A stretch of 64,000 nucleotides of DNA from Endocalyx cinctus (lineage: Eukaryota > Ascomycota > Sordariomycetes > Amphisphaeriales > Apiosporaceae). The translations under genes were made by a program, and so were the position numbers. This document shows, one piece after another, positions 50,205 to 63,165 of the stretch. Numbering within the stretch: the stretch's first letter is position 1; every line of letters begins with the position of its first letter. Location of the stretch: assembly GCA_001600455.1 (NCBI GenBank), contig BCKC01000008.1:717345-781344 (forward strand), in the 5' to 3' direction. Under the pieces are notes generated by a model, which made no database searches, was not told the origin of the DNA, and worked only from the letters and a program-made list of their open reading frames with translations.

Positions 50205-51164
50205 CCTTGTTGTTCCTCAGCTCTATATCTAGCTCTATATCTAGTGCATGAGTCCTACAATGCGGCAAACTAATCTCCCATTTTAAGATGGGATTGATCA
50301 AGAGCGAATAACGGCAAAAGAACAAAACTCAGGCGCGTTGATCGGATGCCTAGGTACTCTGGCCCTGACCCTTTTCGCGTCCCGGCATTTTACCTTTCAA
50401 CGAATGTAGACTTGCTGAAGGAAACGTTTAGACAATGGACCTCGAGTACAAGCCTTTTATCTGGGATATAGAGGAATATATTGGTTGCTGGATACTCCTC
50501 CACCAGTTGTGTATAGAATACAGAGACAAACCAACACAAGGTGTAATAATGGCTGTCTTGATATGTAATATAAAGCATGATTCATGATTTTAATGTATAC
50601 CCTACCAAAAATTACTAAAGTAATCTGATAGAGAAGGCAATGCGCCATTTGATCGGACTGTCAAGTTTGATAATATACTATATATTTATATGGTATATAT
50701 GCATATATATACATATATGCAATACGTCCTTTATTTTATTTCTTTTTATCTTTGAATAACACCTTACCAGCTGACACCATAAATTTCCAGGCTATTAATT
50801 GGTATATTGCGCTTAACATCAGCAACGCGTCTTTATACTTAGTACCACCTACATATGTACGTCGTAAATATCTCGGACTGCTGGCTACTATTAACCTGCA
50901 TCGAGATAAAAACGTTCAAAAGATGATATCTAATTGATGTCTTTAATGCTGGATCTTGCACTTTGCGACGAATAAGCATGAATATATTTTGAATTAGGAC
51001 TGAAAGGTATCCACTAGTTGTTGAGATATCTACCTAGTCGAGGAACAAGCCGTACAAGACTTGTCGCTTCAAGTCGCGATTCTACTTATCCTTATCCATC
51101 TTTCATCCTCTCTTTATTTTCTATTCTCTATACTTTGTCTTCATAAATATTCATACCCGGATCA
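50205..51164. other. Intergenic, no gene recognised
   Basis: 960 bp, AT-rich, with a TATATG-rich stretch at about 50675-50722. No splice-supported coding signal. Confidence 0.55.
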
Positions 51165-53399
51165 ATGGCTCCAAATGTTAGTCCACATGTGCCCGAGTAA
51201 TTGTCTAGACAATGAAGTAAACTCCTTTAAATATCGCTCTATTCTAATCAAATCTCTTAGTTTCGCACAAATACCCAAACGCGACGTGGCAATCGCGGTG
51301 CTTACGTTGAGCACGATGATTTTGAAGGTACGTTCAGGTCAGACTCCGCAGTATCATTGGTTCGATTCTAACTAGTCTCGTAATTTTTCATCTAGGTTTA
51401 CCGGTTAGACAATGGCGTCAGGAATGGGTGAGCATTGCGCCACCGCCTCCGCCCGAGACTACGCAGAAAAACGACGTTTGGGCTCTCGAGCTCCCGCACG
51501 GAATGCCTAAGGATTCGAATCTCTTGCCCTCGCATACGCAGGAGTTATTGAGGGCTGCGCGCTCTGGAAGGCTATACAAGCGACCCGTGCCTGCCGAGGA
51601 GGAGGAAGCCGATGCTGACGCGCTTCTGGCCGATAAGAACGAAAAGAAGGAAGAGGATCCGAGCACAAAGGGATTTCAGGTCAAAGTGTGGAAGCAGGTC
51701 GCGCGTGCCGCCGAAGGACCGACCATTTCGCATCTGGCAAAGAGGAGGAAAGGGATCGTAACGCTTTCTTCCGATCTCCCGGTTGGTACGGCAGCTGGCC
51801 CGACCGTTACCAAGGCTACGGTTCGACGAATAGACGCCGCCGGTAACCCGTACACTCAAGAAATCACCCTCACCGAAGGTCAGCCATTCGATGGCGAGAT
51901 CATTTCGACCACCGTAGTTGCCGCGCCTAATCCCAATCCAACCGGTGACGGATCTACTACTGCCACCCCTGTCCGGAGGCGTCCTCCTCCCCCTAAAAGA
52001 AAGCCAAAGGGTCCCGGTAGGGGTAGGAAAAAGAAGTTGCCTCTACCCGCGAGTACACGACCTGATCCGTCGGTTCCTCGCGTTGCCAGAGCTACTGTTG
52101 AGGGCATCAAGCCAGGCGATGCTGGAGTCCATGTAAGTTTTGATAGTTCCCCTCAAGTGCGCAAACGCTGATTAGCTTTAGGATATTAAGTCAGGAGATG
52201 TCGATGAGACCAAAAATCAAGACAGCGAAATGGCCGATGACGATGATGGCGACGAGGGCGACGATGATGGTGACGAGGGTGATGAGGGCGACGAGGGCGA
52301 AGATGAAGAGGGTGATGCCAACGAAAGAGAGAATAGCTCTGCTTCGCAGGTTAGAAATGAAATCAAGCCTGATCCGATGGACATCACGCCAGCCGCCGAT
52401 ACGTTGGGACCACAGACTGATTCCACAGTCCCCATGGATCTGTCGGGTGATATTCAGGATTCGCCTCTTCCTAAGCAGGTTTCGCCATCACCCAAACCTG
52501 CTGTAACCGATATTCCACCTCAAGCAAACCCTCCTCCAGCAGAAAGCACACATAGCGACGTTGCAGCACAGTTGCCTCCTGAGCCGGTGTTGCCGGCCTC
52601 TGCAAGTCCAAAGGAAGTCGAGGCTCCTCTTCCAACTCAAAACGAGACGCCGGATCCTCCTTTAATCTCGTCGGAGTCCAAAGTCGAAATAAGCGAACAC
52701 ACAGAAGAAAAATCTAACCCGACCGATCCTCTGCCAGTCGTCGAACAAACGATGGATATCGAAACCGGTGTTAGTGCAGATACGGACATGCCCGATGTCG
52801 CCTCGATAACACACACGGAAACGATCATAGAGACCCAAGAGATTCGAGAAGAGGCGGGAGACAGCTTAATCCCTACTGTGTCCGAACCAAAAGAGACACA
52901 GCAGACAGAAGATAACTCTGTCTCAAAATCTGATCCGCCAGCAGCTCCGGAAGCTATAAAAGCTGACGAAGCTACTGAGAAGCCACAAGAAAATGCGGCT
53001 GTTGAACCCCCAGCAACTGAAGCGGTTGCTATTTCTCCTGAGAAAACTTCTACAGATACCACGGATGAACCACCAGCGGCCATTCCCATCTCAACTGCAA
53101 CTGCAACAGAAGAAACTAAATTGGAGACGGAGACGACCGAAGCCACGGATGCTCCAGCCGCTCAGGCTCTAGAACCCCCTGCACTGGACACCGAAGTCAT
53201 TCCAACAACCACCCAAGCAGCGGAAGAGAAAGAGCCAGATAGCCCCGACCTCTTCAGCGGACTCGAAGCCGCATTGAACCAGCAAGATACGTCAAAGGAT
53301 ACGCCGCCAGTAGAAGATAGTGTTGCACAGGAGACGAAGAAGGAGGACGCTGCATCTACCGAACCTACTACTACTGAACCTGGTCCGTCCGGTACTTAG
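51165..53399 (+). CDS. Uncharacterised large acidic, probably nuclear protein
   Basis: The best model has four exons (51165-51176, 51261-51327, 51396-52132, 52182-53399) and 677 aa. The N-terminal 240 residues look conserved: [54 protein letters not shown], then [17 protein letters not shown] and [14 protein letters not shown] Pro/Lys/Arg-rich AT-hook-like stretch follows ([18 protein letters not shown]), which also serves as a likely nuclear localisation signal. The second half is low-complexity, very acidic at first ([20 protein letters not shown]) and then Pro/Thr/Glu-rich. I do not recognise the family; a chromatin-associated role is a guess from composition. The 12-nt first exon is inferred only from the phase and the ATG; an ATG at 51178 with another donor is possible. 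Confidence 0.6.
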
Positions 53400-54464
53400 G
53401 CTTGATACGTCAACCCATTTTTCAAAAAAAAAAGGGAATTGTTTGTTTTATATGTACATCGGAAATCTCTCAATCACACCTGAAGAAAAAAAAAAATACC
53501 ACGATGGAGATTCGCGGGTGTAGCGAGGTTGAATATTATATATAAAGCGGTGCGTTAATTTTCATCCCATGAGGATGGAAGTAAAACTACGTAGATGAGA
53601 TGCATTACCTAACATAGGTGAACCAATAGATGGTTTTTATTGGGAGGGAGATGGGGGGAGCCTATAAATTCACAAATGGTTGTTTGCTTGGCGATATTAT
53701 GGAAATGCGTAGTTTAGTGTAGGTTAGGTTCTTTTTTTATATACCTTAAAAGTATCCATTAAAGTATATTATATTATTACACGTGAGGCAATCTAGTATA
53801 TGTCCATGGATCTGTACGAAGAAACGGGTATTGGATATATGTATATGGATATAAGAAGAGATCTGGGTGGAGATCTTTTATTTTCAAAACCTTCCCCGCA
53901 TCAAGCAACAAAACCCGAAGTGAACGAATGACAATCCGATATGCATACCGACAGATTTGAACAGACGATATATATACAAAGCATATATCCATCTATCTTT
54001 GAACGAAGGTCTCTGTTAAATCTCAAATGGTCACTTAAAAATATGTCCTTGGGGATATTCTTGTTTTTAAAATTTCATCCTTTGAAATTACTAGTAGACT
54101 AACTAACTAATAGATATGAGAATCATTCGGTCTAAAACGTGACCGTGACCGAGTCCTCCGAAATTTTAATGCCAACCTGTCGAAAATGCATACATTCATT
54201 CTATCTTTTTGCGCCCAGAACTCCTTCGCAGAAATACCATTTTGAAGAATATGAACCATTTAAACCCCTGGCGCCAGTATCCCTAACCTTCACGGTAAGA
54301 ATGTGAGGTGACGGGTATGCTTTGTTATGTTGTCCTCCACTCCTTTTTTCGCCTTTCATAAATCGCGTGTGTGTGTGTGTTTGTATGTTTGTATGTTTGG
54401 TTTGTGGTTGACCCCCATCGGAAATGATCCCGGGGGGGGGCGATACGATCCCTCGACTCTTTCT
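53400..54464. other. Convergent 3' intergenic region
   Basis: No gene between the acidic-protein gene and the PAPS reductase 3' ends. It includes a GT-repeat (54366-54382) and an 8-10 base G-run near 54431. Confidence 0.6.
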
Positions 54465-55466
54465 TCAGGACGCCGGTACGGGGTTATTGTCTCCCCTCAA
54501 CTGCTCCTGCTCGACCTTTACCAACGCCGCCGTCAGCTGCTCTTCGTCGGCCTTGCGTTGCATCTCCTGCAAGAACTGGGCGTAGCGGGACTTCTTGTTG
54601 TGGATACCGCACTCCGTCTTGGCCTGGCCTTTCCAGCGGCCGGCGCGCTCGTCCTCGCCGGCGTTGACGGGCGAGGTGGAGTGCCAGTCGCCGACCGACT
54701 TGTAGCCGCGGTCGAGGAGCTCGTTGTAAGGGACGTCGTGCTCGTCGATGTAAGCCCGGACCTGGGCGAAGGACCAGTCGACGAGCGGGTTGATCTTCAC
54801 GATACCCCGCTCCTCGTCGAGCTCGACGACGCCGATCTTGTCGCGCTCGCCGCCCTGCGACCGCCGTCTCCCCGTCAGCACGGCGGCCACGTTCAGCTCC
54901 TCGTACGCCCGCTGCTGGGGCTCGACTTTGGCGATCCAGTCGTACAGCTCCGACGCCGTCTCGTACAGCTTCTCGCCGTACCGCTCCTCGAACTGGGCGG
55001 TCGAGTCGGCCCCGTCGGGCTTGTAGATGTGGAGGCGGACGTTGGGGTAGCGCGCCTTGACCCGGTCCACCAGGTCGTACGTCTCCTGGAAGTGGTACAG
55101 CGTGTCTAGGAAGATGGCGTCAACCGAGGTAACCGGCGAGGGTGATTCCGCCTGGAGCTTGGATAACATGTCGATCGTTACGAGACCGCTGAGACCGAAA
55201 GCCGTCGACTGGTATAAGTTGGGGAAGAGGATCATGGAAAATCGTAATCTTTCCAGCGGTGTCAACCCCTCTAATTGTTGGTTTAGGTGTTTGATATGTG
55301 GCTTGGTGAGGATGACTTGGGGTAATCTACTGGTCGAACTGGCGCTCGACGACGAGGCCGAGGCGTATCCTGACTCTAGCGTCTCCGACATGGTGATTTT
55401 GGTGTCGACCTGGCTGATCCTCGGCGAGGACGATCCTGATGACATTGCTGAACTCTGGTTGACCAT
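54465..55466 (-). CDS. MET16: Phosphoadenosine phosphosulfate (PAPS) reductase
   Basis: An intronless 333-aa protein that reduces PAPS to sulfite with thioredoxin, in assimilatory sulfate reduction in the cytosol. The PP-loop-type domain starts FGLSGLVTIDMLSKLQ, followed by VDAIFLDTLYHFQETYDLVD. The substrate-binding stretch VAAVLTGRRRSQGG and KINPLVDWSFAQVRAYIDEH is conserved. The C-terminal ECGIH motif (about 285-289) carries the catalytic cysteine, and the absence of an APS-reductase Fe-S cysteine set supports PAPS specificity. The first 50 residues are Ser-rich and disordered; internal Met residues at 8 and 26 are alternative starts. Strong GC-rich codon use. Confidence 0.93.
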   Translation of the reverse strand: MVNQSSAMSSGSSSPRISQVDTKITMSETLESGYASASSSSASSTSRLPQVILTKPHIKHLNQQLEGLTPLERLRFSMILFPNLYQSTAFGLSGLVTIDMLSKLQAESPSPVTSVDAIFLDTLYHFQETYDLVDRVKARYPNVRLHIYKPDGADSTAQFEERYGEKLYETASELYDWIAKVEPQQRAYEELNVAAVLTGRRRSQGGERDKIGVVELDEERGIVKINPLVDWSFAQVRAYIDEHDVPYNELLDRGYKSVGDWHSTSPVNAGEDERAGRWKGQAKTECGIHNKKSRYAQFLQEMQRKADEEQLTAALVKVEQEQLRGDNNPVPAS

Positions 55467-57572
55467 AGCTGACGTCCCTACCTAGGATGTTGCTCGATTC
55501 TTGGGATGGGTGAGAATGGTGTACTCGGCAAGAGTAAGAGGATGTGTGTGATACTTGGTTAAGATGATGTGGATGCCTGAGGGGGGACGAGAAGAGTGAA
55601 AAATTTACCGTGTCTAGGTTGATATTACTTAGGTGAGTGTTTTGAATCCTGGTTGGTATATTTTGGGTTTATTACTTAAATATCGACGAAGAAAAGGGTT
55701 GGCCTTGAGGGGATCGTTCTTGAGCAGGAAGGGGGGGAATATAAACATGGGGGAATATTATCACTAATATGGACCGGCTGGTTACGTGCTCGATCTCTGA
55801 CTGGTATACTTTTCGGGTTTTGTTTTGTAAGTGGTGCACACACCTCCAGAAATAGCATTACTAATGAAGAAGGCCTACAGGATTGATAATATAACGAGTA
55901 CGATAGTGCAGAGAACATATCCTTACGCTTCTATGGGGTCATGGAATCCGAAACTTGTAGGGCCAATGGATGCTAGAGACGCCCTATTAAGACTCTTCTC
56001 CTGAGCGAAGTCACTCCCCAAAAAAGTGAAGCGACGCGGTTTGACATTTTAGACAATGATCACGACATCAACGCTAAAAAATTGCGCAATTGCTGGACAA
56101 AGAGAATAGACGAGACCGATTGGGTAATGATTCTAGTATTTCTGGGAAAGATGCGGCAAAGTCCCGTTTTCTTTAGATCCGTCTGGATCCTGACATAAGG
56201 TTTGGCGCGATGGCGACATTCCTAAGCCGTTCCCGACACCCACTCCCAAGCGGCACTCTCATTTTATTATACTGTGTTTTGTACAAATCCATTTTTCACC
56301 ATTTACGTATATATAATCCCTAATTTCAGCGCTTACAAACCGTGTGTATATGAGAAATCATAAAATAGGATTGTGTGATCAAGTATGGTTATGATGAACC
56401 ATTTCTCAGGACGATCTATTATGAGTTGCTTGATTAGACTCATATTATCATTTTGAACTACGAGTTTACCCGACTTTGATCTGAACTTACAAACCAAGAT
56501 AACACGCTTAAAAAACCAAACTCCGGTATAGTTATTCTGCTATATCATCGGTGCAAACCCCCAAAGAGCTACATTATATTTCCTGCTTCCTATCCGTGAC
56601 TTTTCAAGTGACTCGGACTTGGGGGAAAACTTGACAACGTTGCTTCACATCAATGCGGTGCGATTTGCGGGTGTATTGATAAGATTGAAATGTTGATATA
56701 TAGCAACGTTCCATTACTCCTGCATAGGCGAAAGACGATCACCAAAAGACCGCGTCTGGGCGCGTCTAGTCAAAGGTGCAATATATATTTAAAGGAGAGG
56801 GAAGAATTTTGCCGTAAAATCTAATCACTTGACCATTATCCCTTCTTGATGGTATTTTCGCAACTAACTGACTGATACTTGATCCTCTCTTAAGAGAGAG
56901 ACGCTCAGCTCAGGTAACAGGTAATTCTTAATCAACGAAGGCCCTGAATAGCATAGCCTAGCCTAGGAGATTTTCAAACAATGTTCATTACTACTTTATG
57001 ATTAATTGCGGCCCGTGGGAAAAAAAATGAATGTCGCCATTTTCGAAAATGATGGCGACTGGGGGGGGGGGGTTAGATAGATGAATTTCGACGGCGTATA
57101 CGGTTGTCGGAAAGTATGGTGAGATTTTCAAGCATTTTTGGCACGACATGATGAAATCGGTTGTCGGGATAAAGTTTTCATGCAGCTACTGACAACGGAG
57201 ACGACTTAGTGGTACCAAAAGGGCAATGCAGGGGTCAGCGAGACAAAGAGCCGCCTCCGCGGTTCCTCGGCACCGATTGCCGCCAGAGATGGTGCAATTG
57301 AGGCTACAGTGAAGAAATTTTTATTTTATTTTGTTGGCCTGATTCCTTGATCTATTACATAGTATATAATATAATGAATCGGGTTTAGTGTATTCATTAG
57401 TTCCTGCTGCTTTTTGACTACTCCGGCTATCCGGGCCACAAGTTATTGTATTAGACAAAGAGTTAGTCCCTTTTTTTTTTTATTTTTTATTTTTTATTTT
57501 CTCGTGAGTGATTATATAGGTATAACCGATTCGTATTGACCTGAATGCGGAGTGCCTTTGTTAGCTCTCAAC
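55467..57572. other. Intergenic, no gene recognised
   Basis: 2.1 kb with no gene. It holds a 12-base G-run near 57060-57072 and, right before it, a hairpin GTCGCCAT/ATGGCGAC (57033-57059). T-rich low complexity precedes the SMP-C2 gene 3' end (57471-57500). Confidence 0.55.
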
Positions 57573-59131
57573 TTACTGCATCAGCTGAATTCCAAGCAGA
57601 CTAATGCTCGCTCTAACGAAAGCCCCGGAACCGACGTCAAAATTATCTTCCACCGTCATATTAGATGCTTCCAAGACATTTTGAAAAGGGATATCCACGC
57701 TTCCCGTCTCATCCCTCCCGTCCATTAGCGAGATCTTGAAGCTCTCCGGATTGGATAACATGTCTGCCGTGATGGGGATTCTGAACGGCGTGTCGAAACC
57801 GGGACTATAGATATCCGTCCCAGGACTGTAAGTCTTGCCCGGCGTGCTGAAAGTTTTACCCGCCCATGTTACTTTGACGCTGGGGTTGAGCTTCTCCCTT
57901 TGACCCTCAATCCCGGAAGCGCCGGCGATGAGCACGTTGCAAACTCCGCAAAGCAATTCCCCCTCTTGTGCCGAGAGACTTTCGGGCTCGGCAACGAGTT
58001 TGTAGAATTCGGCCCGCATCCTAATCTTCGCACCGGTCGGCTGGCCCTTGTGAACGAGGTCGAGCTCCTGCGAGCCGCCGTTTAAAAGAATCTGCTTCAC
58101 TGTGGTAACAGCAATTCCTATATCGTCGTCGCTGTCGACGTCGTGATCCTGCACGTCCACCATGATGCATTGATCATGATCCATCACGAGGAAGTCGTGA
58201 GTCTCGTTCCATTCGGGGTCGTGATGGTTGTCAATCGTCGAAGTACGCCACGGCTCCTCAGCACCGACCGTGACATTGCAATAGCAATCCGGCACATCCT
58301 TCATGATCTTATCCAGGAGCTTTTTAGCTCCAGACTTCTTCGGACCGGTAATATCACTTGCACCTTCCACCGTTAAGCGAATTATGCCGAGGTGGGGGAC
58401 ATATGTCTTGAAATAATCGTTATTGGGGCTCATATTGACCAAGTATCGGTTCGGGAGGACGGCCATGCCCCCGATGATGCTGAGGATCACTTTCTTGATC
58501 GCTTTCTCAATTATATCCACGTCAGCAATGCTTATGGCATCGGTAAAATCCATTTCGATCGTCGGGGGATTAATAAAAGCAACTTGTAGTGCCCCGACTA
58601 GAGGAATTATGTTTGTGATGGGGCACATCAAGACGGATAATCTGCCGCGTAACTTGATACGCTCGATACCCTGCCATACAAGTTAAATCGATAAAGCAGC
58701 ATTGAAGAGGCTTAAGGGGCGAGATATACCATTTTGGGAATCATGGTGCCATCCAGTTCAATATCGCACTGGCTATCCCAATAGACGTCCATGTCTAGCT
58801 TAAGGCCCTCCTTTTCCGTTTTATGCACATCCACCTTGGAGAGGTGCATGGGGACGTGTCCGAGGTCCAGCTTGATAAACCGGAGCGTGGCGAGAGGACC
58901 CGGAAGCATTTGGGCAAGCATGGGCTCGACGATATCCTTCAGCATCCTGCCACCGGCGATATTGATGTTGGGCCATAGTTGAGAAACGATGTCGTTGAGG
59001 AAGCCTATTCATCCGTTAGCTCAAATCCCGTTCGTAAGTTTGGTGCGTATCACGAAATACCGACCTGCGGATTCTGTGCCTCCCGACGCGGTCAAAGTTT
59101 CGGCGAGAGAAGACATATTTGCGAAAGACAT
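57573..59131 (-). CDS. SMP- and C2-domain lipid-transfer-type protein (tricalbin-like core)
   Basis: Exons 59131-59065, 59004-58730 and 58670-57573 give 479 aa. Residues about 20-205 form an SMP domain: GFLNDIVSQLWPNINIAGGR, LKDIVEPMLAQMLPG, LRFIKLDLG, IPLVGALQVAFINPPTIEMD, IEKAIKKVILSIIGGMAVLPNRY. This is the layout of tricalbins/extended synaptotagmins, which move lipids at ER-plasma membrane contacts. A C2 domain follows (about 208-330), with Ca2+-type acidic loops DNHHDPEWNETHDF and DVQDHDVDSDDD. A second, degenerate C2-like region runs from about 350 to the end. No N-terminal membrane hairpin is seen, unlike tricalbins, so it may be peripheral or recruited by a partner. No ortholog name is certain. 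Confidence 0.8.
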
Positions 59132-61475
59132 GTTAATAGAGAACGTACTAAAGAGAAGAAGAAAAATTAACTAGACTGGCGTAGGTTAAATAGAAAAGAT
59201 TTTAGGTAGAAAATAAGAGACAATGACTGTAAGGAAAATGGTAAAACTGATTCAGAATCCGAAATATCAAAAAGCAATCAAGAAGTATATTGATATCTCA
59301 TTTAGACAATTCAGACTCCTGTCTTTGCTTCACGTACACCGACAATGAAGTTTTGTGAATCAAGTTCCACCTTCAGCAATGCCAAGTCCTAGCCAGTTGA
59401 TGTGGCCAGTGTCGGTTGGTGCGATGATGTCACTACCTAGGTTGACTCATGAATTACTTTCGTTACGGGTATAATATATAGCTGAAACACATAGTATATT
59501 ACCGTATCATGAAGTTAAAGAGGTCCCGGTCGCTATATGTGAATATATAGTACTCAAGGAGATTCGCGTTCGGACGCAATGTTGAGATTTGTGTTTGTTA
59601 ATCCGCTCTTTTTTACTATGTCCCACATCAGGTTTCACCTTTACTATTAGTTTGCGTCTCACTATCTAGGCAAATCTAAACTCATGTCTCGAAACGATTA
59701 ATACCGAGCTGAATGATCTCCTATATTCCGATACGATAGCAGAATAAATATTTAACGGCAAGATAGTGGCATTACGACGTGCTGTCTCCGCACGACTCAC
59801 GGTATGTATATGTAAGTTAATTACCTCACCGACTCCCGCAATCATCACCGACTCCGAGAAACTCGTTACTAAGGAGAATACCCAGTCGCTTGTGTAATGA
59901 TTCGGAACGTCTCCGGGTGTAACCCAGATTCTATGTTCAATCAGCCTTTCCCAAGAGCCTGTATCTCATACAAAGACCAAGTGCTTCGTCGTCTAAACAT
60001 TAGACATACGCGACAGATAGTCATAGGTATCGAGAGTTCGGCCATCGGCTCCGCTTACGGTTCGTACATATATTTCTTGCCCTCGGACCTCACGTTAGAC
60101 TTGGCTGCGGTGGTCCGAGACTGCAACCCGCCCTCGGTGAAGCATCTTTGATAGTGCATCTCGTTCCATTGTCACGGGAACACTTGCAACTAACGCCAAG
60201 ATACTTTCGCCGTGAGTAGGCGGTCAGAAGTACTTGAGGTCCAACTTTGAACCACCTGATCTTTTCGTCTTACTACACTTAAAATTTATTGCTTTTTGAA
60301 CAAACAAATAGCTGGGGAGGTACGTAGTATACATACAAATACATATCGAACTGCGAGTTGGCAGCTACTTTGATATGAAATGATGTTACAGAACCAGCCC
60401 GGTCTGGTTTGTCTACCTATACGAATATTACTCCGTGCATCCACGGATAATAAGTATAGTAATAACGTGAAATATTAGGACTTGTTTCGATATTTCAAGG
60501 TAATGAAGTAATCCATGGATCTGACTAAAGTTATTAATCATCATTAAATCATATCATGTGATCATCGAGAAAAAAAAAAAAGTTGCCTCAAGTGCGGAAA
60601 TTGGACTGTACACTAAAAATTTGTACTGTGGGGTCTGAGACCTGCAGGGCTGTCAGGGCTGTACCTGTCAGTATCTTAGCCTTGAAATAGTGTAGATAGG
60701 TAAGTAGTCCCTTTTCCCAAAACACCACAAATCAGGTTAGCGCATTTTTAGCATCGCCGCTTTTGCTCAGGCTCGGCTCAGTCGATTCTCAGTCAGCTAA
60801 CTAAGTTATTTTTTAATATGAAAGTTATGCAAGTAGCAACAGTCTTTAAAACGGTTTAATAAATTGTTCAATTTCATTATTATCTCATTTACGGTAACTT
60901 ATAGAATTAACCGTATAAATAATGTTTTTTGGATAGGCAGATAGGCTAATCTGTAGCTATTCCCATCTGGGAAATAGCTCCCATACTGGAAGACTGACCA
61001 GGGCAGCTAGACACATAAACAGCTGTCCCTGCCCCTTAGATAGACTTACAATAAAATCATCCTTCATCTACCACACATTTTGCTATAGCATACTTCACTT
61101 CCGTAACATTGTTGTTAGGTGATACACTCTCTATACTATCAGATATACGCCCACACTACTTGTTCTACCCTTCTCTCTTTTCTCTCCAGCTTGTTATTAA
61201 ATGGAATTCACCAGTTGTTTCTAATGGTACGCCTCCTCTTTCAGGTAACCGTAACATATCTAAGACCACGGGTTCACATAAGTATACTATTGCTTCGCTT
61301 TTCTAGCATAAGATTCTCTATGTCGGTTAAAGGTAAAGTAGGTCGAGAATTTCCGTCCATTACAACTATGGTCCCAGCATTGCAGATTCCTGGGCTTTGC
61401 TAGAAGTTGAAATTGCAGGTGTTACAATATTATCGCCACCGACAGACAAGCTCTTCATACTACGACCACGATCGG
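59132..61475. other. Intergenic, no gene recognised
   Basis: 2.3 kb without a supported gene. An 84-codon frame at 59897-60151 has no recognisable homology. A GC-rich block CGCCGCTTTTGCTCAGGC at about 60754-60771 resembles, in inverted orientation, DNA near 63676-63715. Confidence 0.5.
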
Positions 61476-62462
61476 TCATGGATTAACCCACAGAAAATAA
61501 GCACCAACGGCTGTGACTTCATCCTCGTACTTCTCCGTGACCTTGTCCATCCAACCTTCACTACACCACTCGTGTTCATCCTCAACGCTATACTGCAGCT
61601 TGAAATACTCCCAGTAAGCCGGATACCACCCTGATTGTTCCCAATCTATAACGCCAGCAATATGGTAGACTCCCTGCTTGTTTAGCGAGATAATAATATT
61701 ACTGAGGTTAAGATCGCCATGAAGTAAATATTTCCTGTGTCCGGGAGCCAGTCCCGATACATATCATCCATAACTACCGGTTCCTCGCCAGGTCGAATTT
61801 TTTGACGAGTAGCTGCAGCAAACATCCAGTCTTGAAAAGACTTGATAGTGAGAAATGGTCCTTCCATATAGCCGTCCAGGAACAATTGATCCTGGACGGG
61901 CCCTCGACTGACAGAGCCTAAGTAAAAGGTTAGTACGGGGTATTTATTTAAGTAAGATTTATTTAATATAAAGACCATCTATACCGATAAATTGACCTAA
62001 TGGACCTGGAGAAATTTGTCTTAGCGCATGCACAATATAGCTAAGCTTAGTAGAAATAACGCCCTTATTTTCTTTGGTAAGAAGTGACCATACTTCGCGT
62101 AATGTTTTGCCAGATATAAGACTTATATATAAAAATGTATATATATCATATACTCTCCAACCGAACACTTCCGGTACTGGCACCTCGCCGTTAGGAAAGG
62201 CTTGCTTAATAGCTCGCAGTGTTTATGCTTCTTCCCGCCGGAGATAAAGCGAGTTATTAAATTTGACCATTAAATTCAGATGTTTAAACACGGAGATTCC
62301 ATTATACGAGTTTGGGTGTTCCAGGAGAATCTCTGCGGGTGACGGCAGTTGAGCTGCTGGAGACTGAAAGAAGGAAGTATCATAAAAATCATGCTTATTA
62401 CCCAAAAGATCGGGCAGGGAAGAGATATCGATAATTGGCCGTGTTTGTGACTTCTTTTCCAT
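61476..62462 (-). pseudogene. Broken phosphotransferase (APH/kinase-like) gene
   Basis: The minus strand carries a fungal phosphotransferase-family frame (aminoglycoside phosphotransferase-like fold) with two lesions. The frame begins at 62462 and breaks at an in-frame TAA (62223-62225) between LRREEA and TLRAIKQAFPNGEVPVPEVF. It then runs to a normal intron (61984-61918, GTATAG...TTAG). A frameshift follows near 61745-61770, where the DDMYRDW frame gives way to LAPGHRKYLLHGDLNLSNII. The catalytic HGDLNLSN loop and the VIDWEQSGWYP loop are still readable, so decay is recent. The TAA could be a C to T change in a CAA codon, in line with RIP in this region. Substrate unknown. Confidence 0.8.
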
Positions 62463-63165
62463 ATTAAAGACGATGGAAACAAGTGTAAAACTTATATACA
62501 GGTGAAAGGTCGTAGTATAGATCTCGACTTAGGGTTATTGGGCTCTTACGTAGGAAGATGGTTTATCCCGGCCCTGCTACCTTGGGAGACGCCCTTTAAT
62601 TTGACACGTTCTCTTCTTGTGACGGCGAACGCTACTATTACCAGAATGAGCTTACGTAAGGAAGTACGCCCCTATAAAGGGGTATCTCTTTGATCGTACA
62701 TGTGTAGATACTCTCTTCTCCTTTCTTTCCTCTTTAGCCTTAATATTTTGTTAGTCTTCTGAGTATTAGCTGCGGTTGCAGGCCAGTCCCGACACTTCTA
62801 GTGAGCTCGCCGTGATACTTTTTGTGAGATGTTGTTAGAGGGATGTCTCTTAGTATATCGTTAACCTCGATATCTTAGGTCGACAAAATATTCGACCGGT
62901 TGGATTAGTCGGCTCGCCTTTTGTAGTCGATAAGGGATCGATCACTACCCGAATGAAAAGGTTTAAGGAATGATATGCCTCGAGGTATCGCTGAAGTATT
63001 TGGGGTTATACTTGTTTTTCGGCCTCTTCGCGTCGACGTTGTTCTTCTGCAAGTTGACGTCTTAGATTAACTTCCATAATAGTGATAAAAAGATTGAAAA
63101 GAGTTAAAATGACATATTAGCGACTGGAATTATAAGGTGAATGAAATCGCTTGTTTATATTTTTA

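Noticed and set aside
59897..60151. Plus-strand 84-codon frame
   Set aside because: No homology, isolated in a gene-poor region, and its ends do not fit neighbouring exons.
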